From Spirochaetota bacterium (GTDB taxonomy: Bacteria; Spirochaetota; UBA4802; JAFGJZ01): DNA of 29,215 nt. The notes beneath the pieces are model-generated. The model was not told where the DNA came from, did no database searches, and worked only from the letters and a program-made list of their open reading frames with translations. Numbering within the stretch: the stretch's first letter is position 1; each line of letters starts with the position of its first letter. Where the stretch lies: assembly GCA_023396615.1 (NCBI GenBank), contig JAEWVM010000258.1, positions 1 to 29,215 on the forward strand, read 5' to 3'. Positions 8,465-15,049 of the stretch are shown piece by piece. Made by a program: the position numbers and the translations under genes.

Positions 8465-8507
8465 ATATACACTCCTTTGTATATTCTCACCCGATCTCCT
8501 TACCGGG
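8465..8507 (-). promoter_or_regulatory. flagellin mRNA leader with two AAGGAG-loop hairpins (CsrA-like sites)
   Basis: Read on the minus strand, the bases just before the flagellin ATG fold as ATATAC-AAAGGAGT-GTATAT (8484-8465), putting the Shine-Dalgarno sequence in an eight-base loop. Five bases further upstream CCCG-GTAAGGAGAT-CGGG (8507-8490) forms a second hairpin, also with AAGGAG in the loop. The first closely matches the CsrA/RsmA consensus RUACARGGAUGU. CsrA is known to repress flagellin translation in Bacillus through two leader sites. Binding here is inferred. Confidence 0.55.
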
Positions 8508-8730
8508 CGCTATATATGCCGTTAGAACCAAAAGTATTCCGGCTTAATGCCGGTCTGAATTTCAAAGAACATCCCAGTTTGCGTACAATATATTTGTAAT
8601 GCTAAACCGGCTGGCGGAAAATCCGCCTTCAGCCGATTTCGCAATACCACCAAAGTTATCCGCTTCCATCATCCGGAAGCATTTTATCAGTTACAGATAA
8701 CTATTCGGTGTCAGAGCACTGAATCTGGAA

Positions 8731-8760
8731 GGCGTTTATTGGCGTTTTTTGGCGGTTTTA
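8731..8760. repeat. three tandem 10-bp repeats (GGCGTTTATT type)
   Basis: GGCGTTTATT, GGCGTTTTTT and GGCGGTTTTA follow each other directly, so T-tracts recur once per helical turn. Phased T-tracts of this kind can bend DNA. The repeat lies upstream of flagellin and may also be a protein-binding array. Confidence 0.6.
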
Positions 8761-8844
8761 TGGATATATTTGCGTTTTTGAATCTTTTTAGGTATAAATG
8801 AGGTACTTATGGATTTTTTCCGCTGTTCTCCCCCTTCATATATA

Positions 8845-8872
8845 TAATCGGAATAACTCATTTTTTCCGTTA
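8845..8872 (-). promoter_or_regulatory. weak candidate sigma28 (FliA-type) promoter for flagellin
   Basis: On the minus strand TAAC (8869-8872), a 16-base spacer and TCCGATTA (8845-8852) approximate the flagellar consensus TAAA-N15-GCCGATAA. It would leave an unusually long leader of about 375 bases, so a nearer promoter that I could not identify is also possible. Confidence 0.25.
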
Positions 8873-9038
8873 ATTTTTTTAAAAAAAATGGCACAATTTA
8901 TGCTTTGACACGAAAATTTTAATTTATTAAACAATTTAAATATGATTCACTACTTTATGTTTTGCAAAACAATTTCGAATCCGGACTAAAGTAAGAATAA
9001 TTATTTGAATTTAATCAATATTAGTGTAGAGTAAAAGC

Positions 9039-10196
9039 ATGAAGAAAGTTGATATTTTATATCTTTCACCTGGATCGAGTTTTGTTAATCCTCTTTTTTC
9101 TGAAGACGGAAAGAAGGTGCTTGAAGCAAGGGTTGCAATCACCAAAGAGATGATTGACGGCTTTCAGGCTAAATTCGGAAAATATCTCTATTACGATTCT
9201 TCAAATGAAAAAGTCAAAATTCCGCATTACCGCGTCAATATTGTTTACAATAACGCCAAAACAATTCTGGATGAAGTTGAAAAAACAAATAAACTCAGCA
9301 AATCAGGCTACCGTGCGGCCGAACAGGTAGTTGATGAAGTTCTTTCGGAACTCAATTCAATCGAAATAGAAGAAATTGACTTATTGAAAGAACTCAGCTC
9401 TTTTGATGATTATATTTATAACCATTCCGTAAACGTCGGATTCATGACGGCAGTGCTTGCCAAGCGGATGAAAAAGTTCAACGATGACGAACTGCGCTCC
9501 GTAACACTTTCAGCATATCTTCACGATATCGGGCACAAGCAGATAGACAAACAATTGCTCAACAAAGAAGGAGCATTCAACGTCTCTGAATTTCAAAAGG
9601 TAAAACGCCATCCCCAGCTCGGCTACGAGATGATAAAAAACGTAAACAATACCGACCCTATTATTCAGCAGGGAGTTTTGTTTCATCATGAAAAATTCAA
9701 CAACAACGGCTATTATCAGCTCCCGTATGAAAATCTTCCGGTATTTCCGAAACTGATTTCAATCTGCGATATTTATGACGCGCTTACCACGGTCAGACCG
9801 TTCCGGAAAGAATCTTTCACGTCAATTCAAGCCGTTCACGCAATAATAAACAGCATTGATACGATATTCGATTACGAACTTGTAGCCAATTTCATAAACA
9901 TAATGCCTTCTCTTCTTAACTGCACGGAAGATATTTTCAAGAAAAACGATATCTGCGCACTTAATTCGGAAGAGCTTGCTCTGATTGATTCATATAACCC
10001 GGACAAGATTCTTCATCCGGAAGTTCGGGTCTTCTGCAAATTTAAAAGAGTTCATGGGAAAATAGCGGCAAGTTATTATTCTGAAGCAAAACCTGTCAAA
10101 CTTTCAGATGACGGAATACATATCATCAAAGTAATAAACAATGTAAATCAGCTTGATACAATTCGGCTGGCATTGAAAGAAAAAAAGATAATTTAA
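9039..10196 (+). CDS. HD-GYP-type c-di-GMP phosphodiesterase-like protein with altered GYP motif
   Basis: 385 residues, cytosolic. An N-terminal segment of about 100 residues is followed by an HD domain with H129, H162-D163 (YLHDIGH), H166 and H216-H217-E218, and ends with ICDIYDALTTVRPFRK. This is the HD-GYP subfamily, whose members hydrolyse c-di-GMP at a di-iron centre. The signature HHExxDGxGYP is changed to HHEKFNNNGYY (216-226): the Asp-Gly pair is Asn-Asn and Pro is Tyr. Metal ligands remain, so activity is possible, but the GYP surface that contacts GGDEF partners is altered. It is divergent from flagellin and likely tied to motility control. A terminator follows immediately. Confidence 0.88.
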   Translation: MKKVDILYLSPGSSFVNPLFSEDGKKVLEARVAITKEMIDGFQAKFGKYLYYDSSNEKVKIPHYRVNIVYNNAKTILDEVEKTNKLSKSGYRAAEQVVDEVLSELNSIEIEEIDLLKELSSFDDYIYNHSVNVGFMTAVLAKRMKKFNDDELRSVTLSAYLHDIGHKQIDKQLLNKEGAFNVSEFQKVKRHPQLGYEMIKNVNNTDPIIQQGVLFHHEKFNNNGYYQLPYENLPVFPKLISICDIYDALTTVRPFRKESFTSIQAVHAIINSIDTIFDYELVANFINIMPSLLNCTEDIFKKNDICALNSEELALIDSYNPDKILHPEVRVFCKFKRVHGKIAASYYSEAKPVKLSDDGIHIIKVINNVNQLDTIRLALKEKKII

Positions 10197-10224
10197 CTTA
10201 TAACAAATTTACGGGCATCGGCTC

Positions 10225-11058
10225 TCATCCGAAAATTGAAAATATTTCGTTTCGGATGTTTTTTATTTCTTCAAAAACAACCTTTTCGTTTTCAACCGCC
10301 AGAGAAAGCGCTTTTTCTGCCGAGGCAGACTCGGCGAATAATACCATTTTACGCTGAGAGGAAATTATAATTTCTACATCGGGGCATTTCAATTTAATTA
10401 TGGATTTTATACGGCTTAAAAGAAACAATGATTCAGGAAGTTTCTCTGAATCAGAAAGAGAAATGAGAAAAATCTTATCATAATAATCCGTAAGCTGAAT
10501 CATAATCTTTGAAAGAGCCGAAAAATCCAATTCATATGCCCTGGATCTAATTTTCCTCATAAGTTCATCAATCGAAGCGAGCTTGCTGAAATCACTGCCG
10601 GGAGAAACAACAAAAGGCGGGAAACATTCGTTATCAAATAATTCAGTAAAATCCGAAAAAGGGAATATTTTTAAAACTGAACCTGAAAAGGGATATTCAA
10701 AAGGCTTTTTTTTGCGAAGTTTGCGGAAAAAATCCTTAGTAGGTATAATCGATTTAGAAGAATTCGAAGAATATAACGACTTTTCAGAATCATAGCAGTA
10801 TATTTCAGAAGATGCATGAGATTCTTCCGAAAAAATACGGAATTCCCTAGCTTCAATAAAATCTGAATTCAGATACGGTCTATTCAACGCCCGGTAAAAA
10901 ACATTTGATGCCGAATATAACGGATCCGGTTTCTTCACGGAATCTTCAGAATGAACTTCCCGTGTGACTTTTGAAATCAGCCCCTTCAGCTCTGAACTGA
11001 AAGCCTTTTGTCTGATGCGGCTTAAATCTTCATCCGTAAAAGAATTATCTTCAGTCAT
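10225..11058 (-). CDS. hypothetical cytosolic protein
   Basis: A 277-residue frame from ATG 11058 (MTEDNSFTDEDL). I prefer this start to the upstream one at 11127 because a minus-strand terminator hairpin (11076-11103) lies between them and would fall inside the longer gene. A weak site, GGCGGAA, precedes it. The protein is Ser/Lys/Phe-rich, predicted soluble, with no signal peptide or membrane helix. The C-terminal half looks alpha/beta (YYDKIFLISLSDSE, PDVEIIISSQRKMVLFAE) and could be a small receiver-like or Rossmann-like fold, but no motif secures that. Its stop overlaps the terminator of the convergent HD-GYP gene. Function unknown. Confidence 0.65.
   Translation of the reverse strand: MTEDNSFTDEDLSRIRQKAFSSELKGLISKVTREVHSEDSVKKPDPLYSASNVFYRALNRPYLNSDFIEAREFRIFSEESHASSEIYCYDSEKSLYSSNSSKSIIPTKDFFRKLRKKKPFEYPFSGSVLKIFPFSDFTELFDNECFPPFVVSPGSDFSKLASIDELMRKIRSRAYELDFSALSKIMIQLTDYYDKIFLISLSDSEKLPESLFLLSRIKSIIKLKCPDVEIIISSQRKMVLFAESASAEKALSLAVENEKVVFEEIKNIRNEIFSIFG
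10226..10268 (+). terminator. rho-independent terminator of the HD-GYP gene
   Basis: Arms CATCCGAAA (10226-10234) and TTTCGGATG (10250-10258) enclose a 15-base loop and are followed by TTTTTTATTT. It overlaps the last codons of the convergent hypothetical gene. Confidence 0.85.
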
Positions 11059-11075
11059 TCGTTTCCGCCGTAATA

Positions 11076-11103
11076 CAAAAATCGCGCGCGGTAAAACGCG
11101 CGC
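11076..11103 (-). terminator. rho-independent terminator or attenuator upstream of the hypothetical gene
   Basis: On the minus strand a 7-bp GCGCGCG/CGCGCGC stem (11097-11103 with 11084-11090, 6-base loop) is followed by GATTTTTGT. No intact minus-strand gene lies upstream, so it either ends a lost gene or attenuates transcription of the 10225-11058 gene. Confidence 0.7.
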
Positions 11104-11158
11104 ACAAAACTGATAACACTTTTTCACAATCAGTCAATCAATTATTTATATGGCAGCG

Positions 11159-11575
11159 GCGGTTAATCGGAATATAAAAGCCGACTCCCGGCACGGACGT
11201 ATGAGTAAGGTCGGAACAGTTGAACTGATGCGCTCTGCGAGTGCGGCCGCGATAAAAGTATGCATATCAAATTCATCGCTTTACAGCAGAAAATAAGGCT
11301 GAATCGTAACGCGTTCAAACTTCGAATAGGGTTCTTCAAGAGAACATGCACCGCGGGCTTTAGAAGTTAATGGAATCTATGTTATGATTGCGGAAAATCT
11401 CGCGCGCATATTCAGACAGAATATAAATAACTGCGGAATGACGGCTATAGAACTTTCAAAGGATCAGATAGAATCATTATTCAAGAAGTACTCCTGAAAG
11501 GATTCTCCGCTTGGTACTGATGTTGAAAAGAAAAGTATAACATTTAAATCTGACGGCAAGAGCGAAACTATTTAA
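11159..11575 (+). pseudogene. decayed aconitase / isopropylmalate-dehydratase family gene (large-subunit end plus small domain)
   Basis: Plus-strand frame 2 retains two family blocks. Around 11162-11256 VNRN ... GRM ... SASAAAIK matches the C-terminal end of the catalytic domain (NRNFxGRMG ... LASPATAAASAI). From 11303 to 11494 IVTRSNFE*GSSREHAPRAL and IAENLARIFRQNINNCGM match the swivelling small domain (NFGxGSSREHA ... ARIFRQN). Several in-frame stops interrupt it (about 11288-11302, 11327 and 11495), although the frame after 11330 is otherwise kept to 11575. Only about 24 codons separate the two blocks, where the family needs some 60 or more, so an internal deletion is likely. No intact homologue is in the window. 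Confidence 0.75.
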
Positions 11576-11896
11576 AAAGCAATCCCGCACGTGTTCCCAT
11601 AAATCTCGAAATATGAGTTAATAAACAAGTTTATTCATGGGATTTCATCCCTCATATGATTCAGCTTATCGGAATAAAATAATTGATATTGCTAAAGTGA
11701 CTGAAAACCCGCCGCCCATTGAAGGTAAAAAATGATTGATAAAAGGCAACCGTATGGACGGAATGTATACGCAATTAAATATTACCGAATTTTTTAGAGC
11801 ATTAATGATTCCGATTTTTTTTTAAAATGAGAATTATTTTTTAGGAATATTTCTCATTTTTTATCACTTTATTATTATAAGAGGAACGAACTCTTT
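11576..11896. other. intergenic region upstream of the ECF sigma operon
   Basis: About 320 bases without a supported gene. The left part may still be relic DNA. The right part is very AT-rich and contains the hairpin at 11825-11864 and an AAGAGG site (11879-11884), 12 bases before the sigma-factor ATG. No convincing promoter pair could be chosen. Confidence 0.5.
11825..11864 (+). terminator. terminator-like hairpin just before the ECF sigma gene
   Basis: AAATGAGAA (11825-11833) pairs with TTCTCATTT (11851-11859) across a 17-base loop and is followed by TTTA. It ends 33 bases before the sigma-factor start. It may terminate the decayed gene upstream or act as an attenuator of the operon. Confidence 0.45.
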
Positions 11897-12430
11897 ATGG
11901 CCGACCGCCTTTCTGATCAGAAAATTGATTTGTTTAATGCGCACTATGATGCGTATTATGCGCTGGTTTTCAACATAGTGCTTTCGAAGGTAAGCAATTT
12001 CCATGACGCTGAGGATATCTGTCAGGAGGTGTTCACAATCATGTACCGAAAGGTTGATGAGATCGAAAAGCCGCGTAGCTGGCTGTTCGGATGTCTCCGG
12101 AATGTCGTGTATGAATATTATCGGGAAAAACATCACAAGGATGTTGATGTTGAAGCTCTATTCGATGATATCAGCATTGGTTATGTAAACGGTTTCCGTG
12201 ACGCAAGGATAATGATTACTCAGGTTATTGATGAAATCATCAGTGAAGAGGGGGATCGTGATGCAGCGCTGTTCGATCTAATAGCCGTTTACAATTATTC
12301 CATTACCCAAGCCTGCGCGTATCTGAAGATCAGCTATAAACAGGCAGTTTACAGGTATGGACGGATTTCCGACAAAGTGCGATCGAAGCTGAGAGAAAGA
12401 GGAATTGCAAACATAGAGGATTTGTTATGA
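11897..12430 (+). CDS. ECF-type RNA polymerase sigma factor
   Basis: 177 residues. Region 2 spans about 12-78 (LFNAHYDAYYALVFNIVLSK, DAEDICQEVFTIMY, RSWLFGCLRNVVYEYYRE), typical of group 4 sigma-70 factors, which direct RNA polymerase to a small regulon on an extracytoplasmic cue. Region 4 (about 120-170, YNYSITQACAYLKISYKQAV) is more divergent but keeps the helix-turn-helix length. It is the first gene of a four-gene operon. Its stop overlaps the FecR-like gene by 4 bases (ATGA), as expected for a sigma factor and its cognate membrane regulator. The ribosome-binding site is unusually far (12 bases) from the ATG. Autoregulation is likely but no target promoter is recognisable. Confidence 0.9.
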   Translation: MADRLSDQKIDLFNAHYDAYYALVFNIVLSKVSNFHDAEDICQEVFTIMYRKVDEIEKPRSWLFGCLRNVVYEYYREKHHKDVDVEALFDDISIGYVNGFRDARIMITQVIDEIISEEGDRDAALFDLIAVYNYSITQACAYLKISYKQAVYRYGRISDKVRSKLRERGIANIEDLL

Positions 12431-13506
12431 AATATTTTGACAGCATTGCCGCTTTAATAGGTAAATATAAACTCAATCACCGAACGTCTTTTATTACCAG
12501 AATGAGAATTAATCATTCAATGCGGAAAACTCATTCCCGCATTTTAAGAAATGAAAATCCGGAATTGTCATCTGTAAATATTGCTGTTGCGTTTAGATAT
12601 GCATTTTCACGTTTAGGATTTAATTTTTCCATGACAAAGAGTGCACGCATTGCGTACGGATCCTTTGCTCTGATATTCTGTGTATCAGCTGCAGCCGTTT
12701 TGCTTACCGTATTGCCGAATCTTAATGAAAATGAATCTGCTCAGATGCTTATGTCTGACGGTGCTGTAAACATTATGCGCAGTGGAACTTTACTGAAAGC
12801 ATCTGACCTTACTGATCTGAAAAATGCCGACATTATTGAGACAGGCGATAAATCATCAGTTGTCATAAGAAGTTCCGGACATCAGATCGCACTTCTGCAG
12901 AACTCGCAATGTTCGATAAATTCTGCTGATGGGAAAACTGTAACTAATCTTATTAATGGTCAAATATATTTTAATACTGCATCATTAATGGGAAGCGGAT
13001 GTGATGTTGTAACTCCGAATGCATCCGTAAGCGTTAGGGGAACACTTTTTTCAATTAAATATACTTCCGGGAAAACCGAAGTAGCGGTTCGAGAAGGCTC
13101 TGTTTCAGTGAAATATATATTGTCAGGAGAGGAGAAACTGATCGGCAGCGGGTCCAGCGCTTCGATTACAGATGCAATAGTTCTAAGCGATATAAGCAAA
13201 TCTGAAAATGCAATGCTTGAAGAATTCGGCAAAATTCGTATTACACCGAAAGGGCTCATCGACAATGAGGAGCGCAAGAGGATTCATCAGCTTAATGAAA
13301 AAAGCAATTATGATGAAGCTTCCAATCTTTTGAATCTTGATCAGATCAAAGAGAGATATGGACGTGTTGAACAGATGACGCTTTTCGACGGAAAGATTTT
13401 TATCGGTGCGACAATTTCCCGTGCAGAGAATGTCAGATTTATAACTACCGGCGGAGTAGTTGTCGTCCCTGCCCGTAAAATCCAGGGACTTAAAACTATC
13501 AGATGA
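12427..13506 (+). CDS. FecR-domain transmembrane sensor / anti-sigma regulator
   Basis: 359 residues. A basic cytosolic N-terminus (1-76) probably contacts the sigma factor; no zinc-binding anti-sigma motif is present. One membrane helix follows (about 77-98, YGSFALIFCVSAAAVLLTVL). The periplasmic FecR domain (about 108-240) contains GAVNIMRSG, NGQIYFNTA, VVTPNASVSVRGTLFSIKY and VREGSVSV, matching the FecR core (VRGTxFxV). FecR proteins relay a signal from an outer-membrane protein to a sigma factor. A C-terminal beta motif (315-359, MTLFDGKIFIG ... VVVPARKIQGLKTI) resembles two repeats at the start of the next protein, suggesting a shared docking or scaffold module. Confidence 0.87.
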   Translation: MKYFDSIAALIGKYKLNHRTSFITRMRINHSMRKTHSRILRNENPELSSVNIAVAFRYAFSRLGFNFSMTKSARIAYGSFALIFCVSAAAVLLTVLPNLNENESAQMLMSDGAVNIMRSGTLLKASDLTDLKNADIIETGDKSSVVIRSSGHQIALLQNSQCSINSADGKTVTNLINGQIYFNTASLMGSGCDVVTPNASVSVRGTLFSIKYTSGKTEVAVREGSVSVKYILSGEEKLIGSGSSASITDAIVLSDISKSENAMLEEFGKIRITPKGLIDNEERKRIHQLNEKSNYDEASNLLNLDQIKERYGRVEQMTLFDGKIFIGATISRAENVRFITTGGVVVVPARKIQGLKTIR

Positions 13507-13558
13507 ATTTCGGAAAAATGAACGGAAAATTCCGGCGGCAACTTATAAGTGGTGAATA

Positions 13559-15049
13559 GTGTTTATTAATTCAATGAAAACAATCTTTTTCCGTTTGGGA
13601 TATTTTTTAAAAACTGTTTTTGTGCTTGAATCGTTTCAATACACATTGATTGTGCTGGCTTGTTTATCTCTGACTGTTTTCGTCAATCTTTCCGCTGATT
13701 ATATTTATCTGAAAGACGGATCAATTATCAATGGCAAGCTTTTAAATGACGGAAAGGATTCTATTTCCGTCCGCGATAAGGACAACAGGGTTCGTGAAAT
13801 AAAACGCATTGATGTGATGCGTATAAATTTTGCGGAAATAAATATCGGCAAAGTCTACGTACAGAAAAGGGATGGCACATCTTTTACCGCTTATCTTGTT
13901 GAACAGGATCGGACAAATTATATTTTCAGAATGGATTTTTTGAAACCGGTTGAGATTTCGGTCAGCAGGACAGATATTCTTTTTATAGCGGAAAAAAACC
14001 CATCAGGACTGAAGGGCCTTGCTGATACAGATTCAATAACATTGTCATGGTTCCCTCCGTATGATCAGGTGAAAGAATATCGTCTGTATGTTAAAAACAA
14101 AGTCAATGATAAATATTCATTAGCTGGTGTTACAGATAATAAATCACATAAAATAAAAAATCTTAAAAGCAATACAACCTACTTTGTCATCGTTACCAGT
14201 GTCGATATGACAGGGTATGAATCTGCTCCGAGCAATGAAATTAAAATTACTACGAAGAATATTTCTCCGGATCCTCCGTCAGATATCTCCGTATCGCGAA
14301 ATTCAAGCGGCGGATATAATCTGAGCTGGAGTGAATCGTCTGATCCCGATGGGAAGATTGCCGGCTACAGGATTTATAGGATTGTTGACGGAAAAGAATC
14401 ATGTATTTCTGATCAGAAAAAAACCGGAATCTATCTGGCGGAGTATGCAGTTAAAGAATCATTTTTCATTGTGTCTTATGATGATAAAGGTACCGAATCT
14501 TTAAGAGAGCGGGTTCCTTTTCCGGAGATGCGTATACTTGAATTTGATGTTATGCCTGCATGCATCTTTCCGGTAGGTGATTTCGGGAAAATGGTTTATC
14601 CCGGTTACGGAATGGCTCTATCTGTTAAGTTAACCAATACACCCTTCCCCGGCTCTGCTCTTGGTGTCGAAACAGCTTTTCTCTATATGAAAGGCAGAAG
14701 TTCAGAGAGTGATGCGCGCAAGTGTGAAAGTCTTATTCTAATTCCAGCAATGATAAGTTTTTCAATTCCGTATAAACTTGCCGGCAAATTGAGTATCGAG
14801 CCGGAATTTGCAGCAGGTGTTATCTTTTCTGATATAAAATATACGGGACTAAATAATATTTCTCTTATTCAGGAGGAGAGAGAACGGCGGGCAGCCGATC
14901 CTGTTTTCCGAATAGGCGGCATGTTTTTATTTAATGTAAATTACCGCACATCACTTCATCTGAAATGCACTGCAGGAATTATTCCGTCCGGCGGTGAACG
15001 TATGATGTTTGTTTCTTTTCAGACAGGATTGAGGTATTTGATATGGTGA
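13559..15049 (+). CDS. secreted outer-membrane protein: Sm-like repeats, two fibronectin-III domains, beta-barrel
   Basis: 496 residues. A signal sequence (hydrophobic 28-44, cleavage near A46) precedes two beta repeats (about 47-90, YIYLKDGSIINGKLL; about 97-143, VYVQKRDGTSFTAYLV). Two fibronectin type III domains follow (about 148-233 and 235-325; ITLSWFPPYDQVKEYRLYVK and YNLSWSESSDPDGKIAGYRI). The remainder (330-496) is rich in alternating hydrophobic strands (GMALSVKL, IEPEFAAGVIFSDIKY, SLHLKCTAGI) and ends FQTGLRYLIW; a terminal aromatic residue is typical of BAM-inserted barrels. I infer that it is the outer-membrane receptor of the sigma/FecR system. The GTG start has no strong site; ATG 13574 is an alternative. 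It overlaps the next gene by 7 bases. Confidence 0.75.
   Translation: MFINSMKTIFFRLGYFLKTVFVLESFQYTLIVLACLSLTVFVNLSADYIYLKDGSIINGKLLNDGKDSISVRDKDNRVREIKRIDVMRINFAEINIGKVYVQKRDGTSFTAYLVEQDRTNYIFRMDFLKPVEISVSRTDILFIAEKNPSGLKGLADTDSITLSWFPPYDQVKEYRLYVKNKVNDKYSLAGVTDNKSHKIKNLKSNTTYFVIVTSVDMTGYESAPSNEIKITTKNISPDPPSDISVSRNSSGGYNLSWSESSDPDGKIAGYRIYRIVDGKESCISDQKKTGIYLAEYAVKESFFIVSYDDKGTESLRERVPFPEMRILEFDVMPACIFPVGDFGKMVYPGYGMALSVKLTNTPFPGSALGVETAFLYMKGRSSESDARKCESLILIPAMISFSIPYKLAGKLSIEPEFAAGVIFSDIKYTGLNNISLIQEERERRAADPVFRIGGMFLFNVNYRTSLHLKCTAGIIPSGGERMMFVSFQTGLRYLIW

Larger units (their letters stand above)
8508..9038. other. regulatory intergenic region between flagellin (-) and HD-GYP gene (+)
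   Basis: No gene is supported in this roughly 530-base divergent gap. It holds several small GC-rich hairpins: CCGGC/GCCGG (8539-8553), GGCGGA/TCCGCC (8613-8627) and GCTTCC/GGAAGC (8662-8680). It also contains the 10-base periodic repeat at 8731-8760, a candidate flagellar promoter at 8845-8872 (-), and TTGACA at 8905-8910 (+) with a weak -10 (TAAACA) 17 bases downstream that could serve the HD-GYP gene. Confidence 0.5.

Noticed and set aside
8731..8760. Tandem repeats as a CRISPR or minisatellite
   Set aside because: The unit is only 10 bp with no spacers and just three copies.
11163..11351. Minus-strand 62-residue frame
   Set aside because: It is antisense to the aconitase-family relic, which explains its openness.
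13559..15049. FN3 protein as a TonB-dependent transducer
   Set aside because: The C-terminal region is far too short for a 22-strand barrel, and no plug domain or TonB box is visible.
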